This document shows positions 35,479-43,270 of a stretch of 46,806 nt of DNA, one piece after another. Below the pieces are notes generated by a model. It ran no database searches. It was not told the origin of the DNA and was given only the letters and a program-made list of their open reading frames with translations. Origin of the DNA: an uncultured Clostridia bacterium (GTDB taxonomy: Bacteria; Bacillota; Clostridia; Christensenellales; UBA1242); the NCBI GenBank assembly GCA_946484195.1, contig CAMLSW010000003.1:1-46806 (forward strand), read 5' to 3'. Positions within the stretch are counted from its first letter, which is position 1. Every line of letters starts with the position of its first letter. The position numbers and the translations under genes are program-made.

Positions 35479-35706
35479 ATGTTACCATTGTCAAAATGTA
35501 AATTAGGTGGCACCTATACAATTTCTGATATAAAGGGGTTGTCATTATCTATAACGCGCAGGCTTTACGAGCTAGGGCTTTTGTCGGGGCAAAAGTTAAA
35601 ATTTGCGCGTAGGTCCTTGCTTGGCAGGGCATTTTTGATAGAGATTAGAGGCTACACCCTTTCACTGAGAAGCAATATAGCTAGCTCTATATTTGTGGAA
35701 GGATAA
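35479..35706 (+). CDS. feoA: Ferrous iron transport protein A
   Basis: 75 residues, SH3-like FeoA fold: PLSKCKLGGTYTISDIKG.. ..RRLYELGLLSGQKLKF.. ..EIRGYTLSLRSNIASSIFVE. Small cytoplasmic partner of FeoB. No SD precedes the ATG, and TATACT directly abuts it, so the true start or mode of initiation is uncertain. feoB follows after 79 bases. Confidence 0.88.
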   Translation: MLPLSKCKLGGTYTISDIKGLSLSITRRLYELGLLSGQKLKFARRSLLGRAFLIEIRGYTLSLRSNIASSIFVEG

Positions 35707-35785
35707 AAAGCGTTAAAATATAACAATAGAGATATATTAATTAGTATTAAACTATAGATTGAAAGTTTTGTAAAAAAGGGAATTT

Positions 35786-37924
35786 ATGATACAAGCCAAT
35801 TTAGTTGGAAATCCAAACACCGGCAAAACGACTTTGTATAACACACTCAGTCATTCTCACGAGCACGTAGGAAATTGGCACGGGGTGACAGTTGAGGAAA
35901 AGACGATTAGCTATAAATACAAAAATAGCGATATCGCAATTACAGACTTGCCGGGAATTTACTCATTATCAGCTTTAAGTTTTGAAGAAAAAGTCGCCAC
36001 TGACTTTATTTTTTCGCATAATAAACGTATTTTTATAAATATTTGTGATGCCAGCAACCTGCAACGCAATCTATATTTGACGCTTTCTCTTATGGAACTT
36101 AACGTCCCTATTATTTTGATTGTAAATCAGATAGATAAGCGTAAGATTTGTAATATTGACTATGAAGGGCTTAGCAAGGCGCTCAATGTCAAGATTGTCT
36201 ATATAAGTGCAAGTGATAAAAGTTGCAAGCAAAAAATTAGTGATGCGATTATTGAACTTGACGGGCAGTTATCAAATGGCTTTTTGCCACATTATAACCT
36301 TGATTATAAGGATAAGCTTATTAGAGAAAATAATAGTAAATTAAGCAAATTCGACAAAAAAATCAAAGAAAAAGCCAAAAATAATAGCAATTTGGAAGAT
36401 TTTATAATAATAAAACTGCTTGAGGACGATGGCGATGTTAAGAAAAAACTTGATATTGCTGAAGATTTTAATGGCGCAAAGCAAGTCGCTCAGGCAAGGT
36501 ATGATTTTATTGATTTGTTGATGTCAAAGTTTTCATCAAAAAGGGAAAGGGTCTACGGACATAGCGTCCTTGACAAAATTTTTTTAAATAAATTTCTAGC
36601 GTTACCGATTTTCTTATTGCTACTTTTTGCTTGCTTTTATTTAACATTTTTCTCATTAGGCGCATTTTTGAGTGATGGGCTGGGTTTTTTGCTTGAAAGA
36701 TTTATTGGAAGTCCTATTATATCTTTTTTGACTAGTAACTTTGGCGAAGAGAGCTGGGTTGTAAGTCTATTTGAAAATGCGGTGATTGGCGGTGTTGGGT
36801 CAATCTTGACATTTCTGCCACAAGTTGCACTACTATTCTTTTTTCTATCACTGCTTGAAGACAGTGGCTATCTAGCACGGGTTGCTTTTGTATTTGAAGA
36901 TGTGCTGGGCAAAGTTGGCTTGTCAGGCAAAAGTGTCTATACACTCCTGATGGGCTTTGGCTGCTCGACCACCGCAGTTTTAACCGCCCGCAATATGGAA
37001 GATAAAAATTCTAAAATCAAGACCGGACTTTTAACGCCATATATGAGTTGTTCGGCTAAGTTTCCTATCTATGCAGTGCTTGGCGGGGCTTTCTTTGGGG
37101 CAAACAATATATTTGTAATATGCGGTTTATATCTTTTGGGTGTTGTCATTGCTGTGGCTTTATCCTATATATTAGACAAGACCTTTTTGAAAAGCAAAGA
37201 GCAATCTTTTATTTTAGAGTTTCCGCCTTATAGGAGTATGAGTATAAAGCGCTCGCTTTCAGTTCTATGGATAAACGTAAAGATGTTTGTGTCAAGGGTT
37301 GCGACACTAATTCTTGCGATGAATATTGTCGTTTGGTTTATGTCAAACTTTACGATTACTTTTAAGTTTGTCGGCAATGGTGGTGCAAGTATTCTTGAGA
37401 CTTTTGGCAGAATTTTAGCACCTATATTCTCGCCGCTTGGTTTTGGCAATTGGGGGATTGTGTCAGCCTTGATTGCCGGGCTGGTGGCTAAGGAGATAAT
37501 TCTTTCCTCAATTGCTATGTTTAACGGCATCGAGGCTAGCTCGGTGAACGCTATTCAATCGTCAATTATCCTATCAACATCTGCCGTATATTTTGCAAGC
37601 AAAAGCGCTGTTGTGTCATTTTTAGTTTTTTGCTTGTTGTATTTTCCGTGCGTTTCAACATTTTCTGTTCTATTAAAGGAAATAGGTAAAAAGTGGACAT
37701 TTATAGGAGTTTTAATTGAATTTATAATCGCATATTTGACCGCCTTCATTATTTACTCGGTAGGTAGATGCTTTGAAGTGTTTGGCTTTGTGCGAGTTTT
37801 TGTAGTGCTTTTAGCTATTGTACTGATAATACTTTCAGTCTTTGTGATTTATAGAAAGATTAAAAATAGAAAAACTTGTCCGTATGAAAGTAGTTGCGGG
37901 GGGTGCAAGCGGGGCAGAAAGTGA
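35786..37924 (+). CDS. feoB: Ferrous iron transporter FeoB with Cys-rich tail
   Basis: GTP-gated membrane Fe(II) importer, 712 residues. Cytoplasmic G domain: G1 GNPNTGKT (res 8-15), G3 DLPG (54-57), G4 NQID (114-117). Then a polytopic membrane part with GFGCSTTAVLTARNMED and TPYMSCSAKFPIYA. The C-terminus CPYESSCGGCKRGRK has four Cys, like small FeoB-associated Cys-rich proteins, and may help bind iron. Its last codons are also the left arm of a 14-bp inverted repeat (37903-37998). SD AAAAAGGG. Confidence 0.95.
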   Translation: MIQANLVGNPNTGKTTLYNTLSHSHEHVGNWHGVTVEEKTISYKYKNSDIAITDLPGIYSLSALSFEEKVATDFIFSHNKRIFINICDASNLQRNLYLTLSLMELNVPIILIVNQIDKRKICNIDYEGLSKALNVKIVYISASDKSCKQKISDAIIELDGQLSNGFLPHYNLDYKDKLIRENNSKLSKFDKKIKEKAKNNSNLEDFIIIKLLEDDGDVKKKLDIAEDFNGAKQVAQARYDFIDLLMSKFSSKRERVYGHSVLDKIFLNKFLALPIFLLLLFACFYLTFFSLGAFLSDGLGFLLERFIGSPIISFLTSNFGEESWVVSLFENAVIGGVGSILTFLPQVALLFFFLSLLEDSGYLARVAFVFEDVLGKVGLSGKSVYTLLMGFGCSTTAVLTARNMEDKNSKIKTGLLTPYMSCSAKFPIYAVLGGAFFGANNIFVICGLYLLGVVIAVALSYILDKTFLKSKEQSFILEFPPYRSMSIKRSLSVLWINVKMFVSRVATLILAMNIVVWFMSNFTITFKFVGNGGASILETFGRILAPIFSPLGFGNWGIVSALIAGLVAKEIILSSIAMFNGIEASSVNAIQSSIILSTSAVYFASKSAVVSFLVFCLLYFPCVSTFSVLLKEIGKKWTFIGVLIEFIIAYLTAFIIYSVGRCFEVFGFVRVFVVLLAIVLIILSVFVIYRKIKNRKTCPYESSCGGCKRGRK

Positions 37925-37998
37925 GCGTATGCTCACTTCCAATCGTTTGCAAGTAAGCAAACGATAAAAACGCGTACCGCGTTTTGCCCCGCTTGCAC
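37903..37998. repeat. Three-hairpin element at the feoB end
   Basis: Closing stem GTGCAAGCGGGGCA (37903-37916) / TGCCCCGCTTGCAC (37985-37998), 14 bp perfect. It encloses AAGTGAGC-GTAT-GCTCACTT (37919-37938), ATCGTTTGC-AAGTAA-GCAAACGAT (42-65 of the same hundred) and AAACGCG-TAC-CGCGTTT. The left arm is coding, overlapping the last FeoB codons. May serve as feoB terminator or 3' RNA stabiliser. Confidence 0.88.
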
Positions 37999-38289
37999 AC
38001 ACTATGCAAACAAGTATAGGCTAATAACTACATTCACAATAAAATTTATAATAAAAATTTACAGACTAAAGTCATTATTTAAGGCAAATCTTTATTTATT
38101 ACATTCAATATAGTGACAAAAAGGTGATTTTGTGAATAAACTTTAATATGGAAAAGCAGAAAGAAAACACGAAATATAGGATAATATGTATTAAGGCGCC
38201 TAAGTGGCTAAGCTTTTTTCTAAGAAAAATTCTTAAACCTTAATTTTAAAAATCAAAAATCAAACATACTATTATACTCTTGGTTTATC

Positions 38290-38407
38290 GGGGTTGCTTA
38301 AAGAGTAAAGGTGTCAATGACACCTTTGATCGCCGATAGGCGCGTATTTTAGTTGCCAAAGGCAATTAAAAATACCCCTTAGAAATCCTAAAGCTTTGAA
38401 AAACCCC
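38290..38407. repeat. Second intergenic three-hairpin element
   Basis: Closing GGGGTT (38290-38295) / AACCCC (38402-38407). Inside are AAAGGTGTCA-A-TGACACCTTT (38307-38327), CGCC-GATA-GGCG (38331-38342) and a 14-bp hairpin with one bulge (38344-38375, apex GCC-AAA-GGC), plus a small TTAG/CTAA. The gap 37999-38289 to its left is AT-rich with no other clear feature. Confidence 0.75.
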
Positions 38408-38410
38408 ACA

Positions 38411-38575
38411 CCAACCTTAGGTTGGACCAGTATCGTTTGTTGTATCTGATATTTGATTTTACCTTGGTCCGCCTGAGTATATCAAAGGGAAGAGGTGTCA
38501 TTGACACCCAAACTTAGTTTGCATCATTATCGTTTAGCGTATCTAAAGTTTTGCTATGATTTGGTCCACAAAAAC
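38411..38575. repeat. Intergenic palindromic repeat array 4
   Basis: Module A at 38411-38470 headed by CCAACCTTAGGTTGG, then the purine-rich insert with GGTGTCATTGACACC, then a second module A headed by AAACTTAGTTTGC ending in a decayed TGATTTGGTCC (to about 38567). It leads directly into the duplicated promoter segment. Confidence 0.85.
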
Positions 38576-38720
38576 ATTAAAAATCATCCTCATTTGCGGG
38601 ACACAGATAGCGTGCCGCATTTTTTGTGATAAAAATTAAACGAAGTACGTAAATTTGCTTGACAAAAAATGCGGGGGGGAGTAAAATAGGGTATCCAAAA
38701 TAAATTTTGGATACCCTATT
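38576..38720. repeat. 145-bp duplicated promoter segment, copy 2
   Basis: One base different from 3303-3447 (A instead of G at 38680, inside the G tract). Includes the 13-bp inverted repeats (38615-38627 and 38662-38674) and the perfect 17-2-17 palindrome (38685-38720). Confidence 0.92.
38659..38687 (+). promoter_or_regulatory. Promoter with G7-A-G spacer
   Basis: TTGACA, 17 bp, TAAAAT. The G tract is interrupted (GGGGGGGAG), so spacing is the same as copy 1 but slippage should be less likely. Transcript start falls in the palindrome that ends five bases before the SD AAAAGGAG of the lipoprotein gene. Confidence 0.75.
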
Positions 38721-38737
38721 TTTAAAAGGAGAAAGAA

Positions 38738-40117
38738 ATGATTAAGGGAAATGTAAAAAACAGAATTGTTGGAGTTTTTCTTGCTTTGATTTTAATGATA
38801 AGCACATTAATTTTATTTGCTTGTGGAAAATCTGACAGCGAAGACCATTACAACATTGTTTTAACTAATGCCACCGTTCCACCAATGATGGCGACTCTTA
38901 GTTGTCTTGAGAGTGAAGATACTACATATATGTGGTATGGTAGACAACAAACTTTCACAAATCCATCAAAACTAGGATTTGAAATGCTAGAAAATAGCGA
39001 TGCTCCATCTACAGGGATATCATCACAAGCAATAGATGAAATCTCAAATATGGTATTAGACCTTTATATGCAAAACGAAAAGGTTACTTTTGACTTCTAC
39101 GTAACTGACTATGCGGTAGAAGCAGCTTTTAAAATATTTGTTGAGCAAAATATTCCTGAGGCTAACTATAACGTTCACCTTCTTGAAGATGGTGTAGGCT
39201 CTTACATTAGCTTTGAGGAGCTATACGGTTCTGAAACAGGATCCACAGCCTTTGAAGAGGATTTGGCGAACCTTGAGAACGTATTAAAAGAGGTTAAGGC
39301 TGGAACTTACAATTATACTGTAGACCAATACAATTATGATTTAACTTATGCTTATGCAACCTATGATAATGTCGATTACTGGCTACAATATCCTGAGTTC
39401 CTTGAGAGCGAGGACCAAGCTATGACTGAGGCTAAAGGGCAGTTAAATACAGTTAAATCAAGTCTTACACAAATGTTTAACTCTCTTTCTGAACAAGGGC
39501 AACAAACTTTCAAAGAGGCAGTCTTTGATACAGATTATGTTGATCCTATAATGAAACAAGACAACGGCAAAAAAACATTAGTTGTTTGCGGAACATCTTT
39601 CACAGGAGAAGAGTTTGGAAGTTTAACTGAAGGGCTTAAAAATGGTACTGTAGAGCAAAAATTTGAGAAGTTTTTCACTAAAATTCTGCAAGATTATCCT
39701 GATTATAATATTGTGATTAAGCCACATCCATCTTGGGGACTTGATGACCCAAATACCGATAGCAATGAAAAAGGTGCAGGCTGGACCTCTAACGATTGTG
39801 AAGGGGCATATCAAAGAAGAGTAGAATTTTGTCAAGAAAACAACATCAAAGTATTGCCTGGACAAGTTCCTATGGAAGTTCTAATATGGGCATATGGTGA
39901 TGATATAAAAATTGGTGGTTACTCATCTACACTTTATATGAACGCTGAACCTAATATGACGCTTTTCTTTATACTTGGTTCAAATGACTTTAGTGCTTTA
40001 GGACAACCATTGCCTAAATTAATTGAAAATGGTGCGCTTGGTGACAGTGTTAGAATTTATTATCCAAATGGCGATGAAGTGTTAAGTCAAGACTACGATT
40101 TTACTGCTGAGGTTTAA
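38738..40117 (+). CDS. GT80 sialyltransferase-like lipoprotein
   Basis: 459 residues. Signal peptide with lipobox LFAC (Cys29). The rest follows the bacterial GT80 (Pasteurella/Photobacterium) sialyltransferase pattern from memory: an early IVLTNATVPPMMATL.. ..YMWYGR, the D/E-D/E-G motif EDG (150-152, D151 as base), FTG-like CGTSFTGEE, KPHP (328-331, His330), PMEVL (Glu380) and YSSTLY (Ser396-Ser397). All key catalytic and CMP-binding residues appear present. A lipid-anchored extracytoplasmic form lacks an obvious CMP-sialate supply, so the substrate is open; GT52 or a KPHP glycerophosphotransferase are alternatives. SD AAAAGGAG. Two bases separate it from the next gene. Confidence 0.7.
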   Translation: MIKGNVKNRIVGVFLALILMISTLILFACGKSDSEDHYNIVLTNATVPPMMATLSCLESEDTTYMWYGRQQTFTNPSKLGFEMLENSDAPSTGISSQAIDEISNMVLDLYMQNEKVTFDFYVTDYAVEAAFKIFVEQNIPEANYNVHLLEDGVGSYISFEELYGSETGSTAFEEDLANLENVLKEVKAGTYNYTVDQYNYDLTYAYATYDNVDYWLQYPEFLESEDQAMTEAKGQLNTVKSSLTQMFNSLSEQGQQTFKEAVFDTDYVDPIMKQDNGKKTLVVCGTSFTGEEFGSLTEGLKNGTVEQKFEKFFTKILQDYPDYNIVIKPHPSWGLDDPNTDSNEKGAGWTSNDCEGAYQRRVEFCQENNIKVLPGQVPMEVLIWAYGDDIKIGGYSSTLYMNAEPNMTLFFILGSNDFSALGQPLPKLIENGALGDSVRIYYPNGDEVLSQDYDFTAEV

Positions 40118-40119
40118 AT

Positions 40120-41268
40120 ATGGATTCTGCCAAAGAAAAATGTAGCCTGGTGGTGAAGAATATTAATAAGTATAACTATATATATATTTTAGGTTTATTA
40201 CTTGCGATTGCCAATATTTTAACTGTTTTTATTTTTAAAAATACAGCTATAAGAAACACTTACTACTTAAGGGTGCTTATGTTGGTTGCAGTGATTGTAT
40301 TTGCAGTTGCTATTATCGTTGACGGGGTATTATTTGTTATTGAGTATGTTAAAAACAGAACAAATAAAGTTATCTTTATCACAAGGTTGTCACTACTCGC
40401 GTCAGCTTTTGCTCTAAGTTTATACGCTATAATTAAATACAGCCTGGACAACAACATATATTTTTATCACATAAATCAAACTAATATTATATTCTTGTGC
40501 TGTATCTTCCTAGTTGTATGCAATATACTTTTAAAGATGAGCAAAGATTGGAAAAGCTTTATTTGTAGTGCGGTCACACTTTTGATTGTTGATATTGTAT
40601 CAATAGCCCTAATGATAGTCTATATTAGGGAGCGAAATGTTAATAGTGAAAATATAGCCTTGCTAATAGGACTGATTAGTTCACTACAATGTATATGCCT
40701 TAGTTATAATGATAAAGTGAGGTTTTGCATCACACACATTGGCATAGCTTTGGCAACGTTTATGTTTTTTGCTACTTTAGTGACAACTTGTATATCTCGA
40801 ACACTTTTTGATGTGCTTAATATGGTTAATTTCCTTTTAAGTTTTGCATCAATTATAATGATATCCTCTATTTTATATAGATTGCAAGAAAATGAAAATG
40901 TTGTACAGTTCATATTTAGAATACTTACGCTTGCATTGTTTTTAACTTCTTTAATTAGACTTGCGACTCACGATAATGCAGTTTTAGCGAAACTAGATGA
41001 AACGAGATTAATAATGTTTTCAGGTTTTGTTTCAGTTGCATTTACCTATCTAAAGGAATTTAAAAAGCCCTTGACTATTGGGTATATAGCAATCATAAGT
41101 GTTTTAAGTGTGGTTTGCCTTGCGGTTTTTGGTGCAAATAGAGCTCAAATAGATTTGGAACCATATTATATATTAACTTTGATTATAGTGTTTGTTATAA
41201 TTTCGTTAAACATAGTATATAGTAAACTAGTTAATCGAAAAAAGATAGTACAGATTGAAGAAGGTTGA
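40120..41268 (+). CDS. Polytopic membrane protein of unknown function
   Basis: 382 residues with about eleven hydrophobic segments, short loops, and a basic end NRKKIVQIEEG. I recognise no family motif. It starts two bases after the sialyltransferase-like gene and shares its terminator, so the two are co-transcribed and perhaps act together on the envelope. It has no strong SD of its own, suggesting translational coupling. Confidence 0.75.
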   Translation: MDSAKEKCSLVVKNINKYNYIYILGLLLAIANILTVFIFKNTAIRNTYYLRVLMLVAVIVFAVAIIVDGVLFVIEYVKNRTNKVIFITRLSLLASAFALSLYAIIKYSLDNNIYFYHINQTNIIFLCCIFLVVCNILLKMSKDWKSFICSAVTLLIVDIVSIALMIVYIRERNVNSENIALLIGLISSLQCICLSYNDKVRFCITHIGIALATFMFFATLVTTCISRTLFDVLNMVNFLLSFASIIMISSILYRLQENENVVQFIFRILTLALFLTSLIRLATHDNAVLAKLDETRLIMFSGFVSVAFTYLKEFKKPLTIGYIAIISVLSVVCLAVFGANRAQIDLEPYYILTLIIVFVIISLNIVYSKLVNRKKIVQIEEG

Positions 41269-41288
41269 CGTTATGTCAGCCTTTTTTT
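41261..41288 (+). terminator. Terminator overlapping the stop codon
   Basis: AAGGTTGAC, loop GTTAT, GTCAGCCTT (one G-T pair), then T7. The left arm includes the TGA stop. Confidence 0.8.
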
Positions 41289-41436
41289 ATTCTAATTTAT
41301 ATTTTTGAGTTCATTTTAGGCTAAAAACAAGGCATATAGATTAAGCTACTAAAGAGATTTTTAGATATGATATTAAACGTAGTTATGGTTGCTTTCAAAA
41401 AAAATAAAAAATTTTTAAAAAAATTGGCATAAATAG

Positions 41437-41496
41437 TTGACTATTTTTTGAAAAATGCATATAATATTGCTAGCACTTAAAGTTAGAGAGTGCTAA
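41437..41496 (+). promoter_or_regulatory. hrcA promoter and CIRCE operator
   Basis: TTGACT (41437-41442), 17 bp, TATAAT (41460-41465). CIRCE lies at 41470-41496: CTAGCACTT, nine bases, GAGTGCTAA. The right half is perfect against TTAGCACTC-N9-GAGTGCTAA and the left half differs at its two ends. HrcA bound here would repress the whole chaperone operon. Confidence 0.9.
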
Positions 41497-41520
41497 AAAG
41501 TCGAAATCTAGAGGTTGTTT

Positions 41521-42519
41521 ATGGATTTATCTGAGCGCAAAAAGAAAATTCTTTGTATGGCGGTGGAGGAGTATATCAGGGATTGCTCTCCCATAACATC
41601 TGGAGGCATAAAGGATGTAACTTCGCTTAACTGCTCAACTGCGACATTGCGAAATGAGTTGAATGCGCTTGAAGCTATGGGATTTTTAAAGCAACTGCAC
41701 ACATCAGGTGGGCGAGTGCCAACTGCGCAGGGGTACCGCTACTATGTACAGCATTTACTTGAAGATGCCAACGCTTCAGAGAAAGAGCTGGATGAGGTTA
41801 AAGATTTAATCTCTTCTAAAACAAGCAGTTTAAATGAGCTTGTAAGTGGTATTGCAAAGATTGTTAGTAAAGCGACCAACTATCCAACCGTTGTTATGCT
41901 TGATGGCGTGGATAACTTAGTGCTAACTGATTTTAAGATTATTCCGCTACTTGAAGATAAAGTTATGGTGCTTATCGGAACGATTGCTGGGTACATCAAT
42001 CAAACGCTTGACATTCGTGCAAGTTATGAAGATTGCACAAACGCATCAAACTATTTAAATAAGCACTTTAAGGGTGAAACTATTGGCTTTATGATAGAGA
42101 ACATTGATGCTCTTGAAGAGGGTATGCACAGCGAAATCACGGCATTTGAAAATGTTGTCAATGGGCTGATAGATGGTCTTAAAAAACTTAATAGTCAAAG
42201 AATTTTAAATGTTAGGCGTGAGGGAAGTGCAAAGCTTCTTGAAAACAAAAACGATGTTGAGTCTGCAAAGAAAGTGCTTAATGTGCTTGATGATGAAAAT
42301 AAGTTATCATCGATAATAGAACTTGAAGGTAAGGGCGATATCGAGGTAACGGTGGCAGACGAAAACGAAAGTTGTTCGGTGGTTAAAGCGCCAATTAAGC
42401 TTGATGGACATCAACTTGCTTCAATTGGGGTTATAGGACCGCAACGAATGGACTATGCAGGGATAGCCTCTGCACTTAAGGTTGTAATTGATAACTTAAA
42501 CAACTTAAAAGGAGAATAA
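41521..42519 (+). CDS. hrcA: Heat-inducible transcription repressor HrcA
   Basis: Represses class I heat-shock genes through CIRCE. The 332 residues have an N-terminal winged helix (RKKKILCMAVEEYIRDCSPITS.. ..CSTATLRNELNALEAMGFL) and SGGRVPTAQGYRYYV, then the GAF-like dimer domain. The ATG at 41521 is six bases after AGAGG; a TTG six bases upstream overlaps the SD. First gene of hrcA-grpE-dnaK-x-dnaJ. Confidence 0.95.
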   Translation: MDLSERKKKILCMAVEEYIRDCSPITSGGIKDVTSLNCSTATLRNELNALEAMGFLKQLHTSGGRVPTAQGYRYYVQHLLEDANASEKELDEVKDLISSKTSSLNELVSGIAKIVSKATNYPTVVMLDGVDNLVLTDFKIIPLLEDKVMVLIGTIAGYINQTLDIRASYEDCTNASNYLNKHFKGETIGFMIENIDALEEGMHSEITAFENVVNGLIDGLKKLNSQRILNVRREGSAKLLENKNDVESAKKVLNVLDDENKLSSIIELEGKGDIEVTVADENESCSVVKAPIKLDGHQLASIGVIGPQRMDYAGIASALKVVIDNLNNLKGE

Positions 42520-43266
42520 ATGTTGGAAAGCGAAAATATTTCTCAGGATAACATTCATAAATGTAAATGTGGTGACTGCGATTGCGATAAGAATTGCGAC
42601 TGCGAGGATAAAGGCGATTGCAAATGCGATAAAGATTGTCATTGTGGCGAAAACTGCAACTGCTCTGATAACTGCACTTGCGGTGATGATTGCCATTGTG
42701 GTGAGGAGCATTGCAACGATGATTGCAAATGTGGCGAACACAAGTGTCATTGCGATGACAAACAAGATTGCGGTTGTCAAGACGGAGAATGCAATTGCGG
42801 CGATGAGTGTGAATGTGATGACTGCCAAAGTCAAAACACCAAAGACCAAAGTGTTGAATACTTGAATTTAGCAAAACAAATTCAAGCAGATTTTGAGAAT
42901 TTTAGAAGGCACGCTATTGAGGATATCAAACAAGCAAGGTTAAGTGGGCAGGAGTCGGTGATTAAGGTGTTTTTACCTTGCCTTGACACTTTTAAAGAGG
43001 CAAAAAAATCAATAACCGACGAAAATGTGCTTAAAGGCGTTGAAATGATAGAAAATAGCATCAATGGAGCGCTGAAGAGCCTTGGAGTTGAAAAGATGAA
43101 CTCAATAGGTGAAAAATATAATCCGCATTTGCACAACGTTATAGCCGTTATGCGTAATGAGGAACAAGATAACGATATCATTCTTGATGAATATCAAGCA
43201 GGATATAAATTTCACGATAAAGTAATTAGATATGCGAAAGTCATAGTCAATAAAAAGGAGGATTAG
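42520..43266 (+). CDS. grpE: GrpE with metallothionein-like Cys-rich N-terminus
   Basis: Nucleotide exchange factor for DnaK. Res 110-248 are the GrpE core ([17 protein letters not shown].. ..[24 protein letters not shown].. ..[15 protein letters not shown]). Res 15-102 are extraordinary: 28 Cys, at least 13 CxC motifs, otherwise mostly Asp, Lys, Glu, Gly and His in DxCxCGDxCxC repeats, resembling a metallothionein. The frame is unbroken, the ATG follows the hrcA stop directly, and SD AAAAGGAG is at the right place, so the domain belongs to the product. Normal GrpE N-termini are short, acidic and disordered. Confidence 0.92.
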   Translation: MLESENISQDNIHKCKCGDCDCDKNCDCEDKGDCKCDKDCHCGENCNCSDNCTCGDDCHCGEEHCNDDCKCGEHKCHCDDKQDCGCQDGECNCGDECECDDCQSQNTKDQSVEYLNLAKQIQADFENFRRHAIEDIKQARLSGQESVIKVFLPCLDTFKEAKKSITDENVLKGVEMIENSINGALKSLGVEKMNSIGEKYNPHLHNVIAVMRNEEQDNDIILDEYQAGYKFHDKVIRYAKVIVNKKED

Positions 43267-43270
43267 AATT

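Noticed and set aside
42505..42874. Open frames opposite or out of phase with the Cys-rich part of grpE
   Set aside because: They arise from the regular TGC/GAT codon repeats. The grpE frame continues into the conserved core and has the correct SD.
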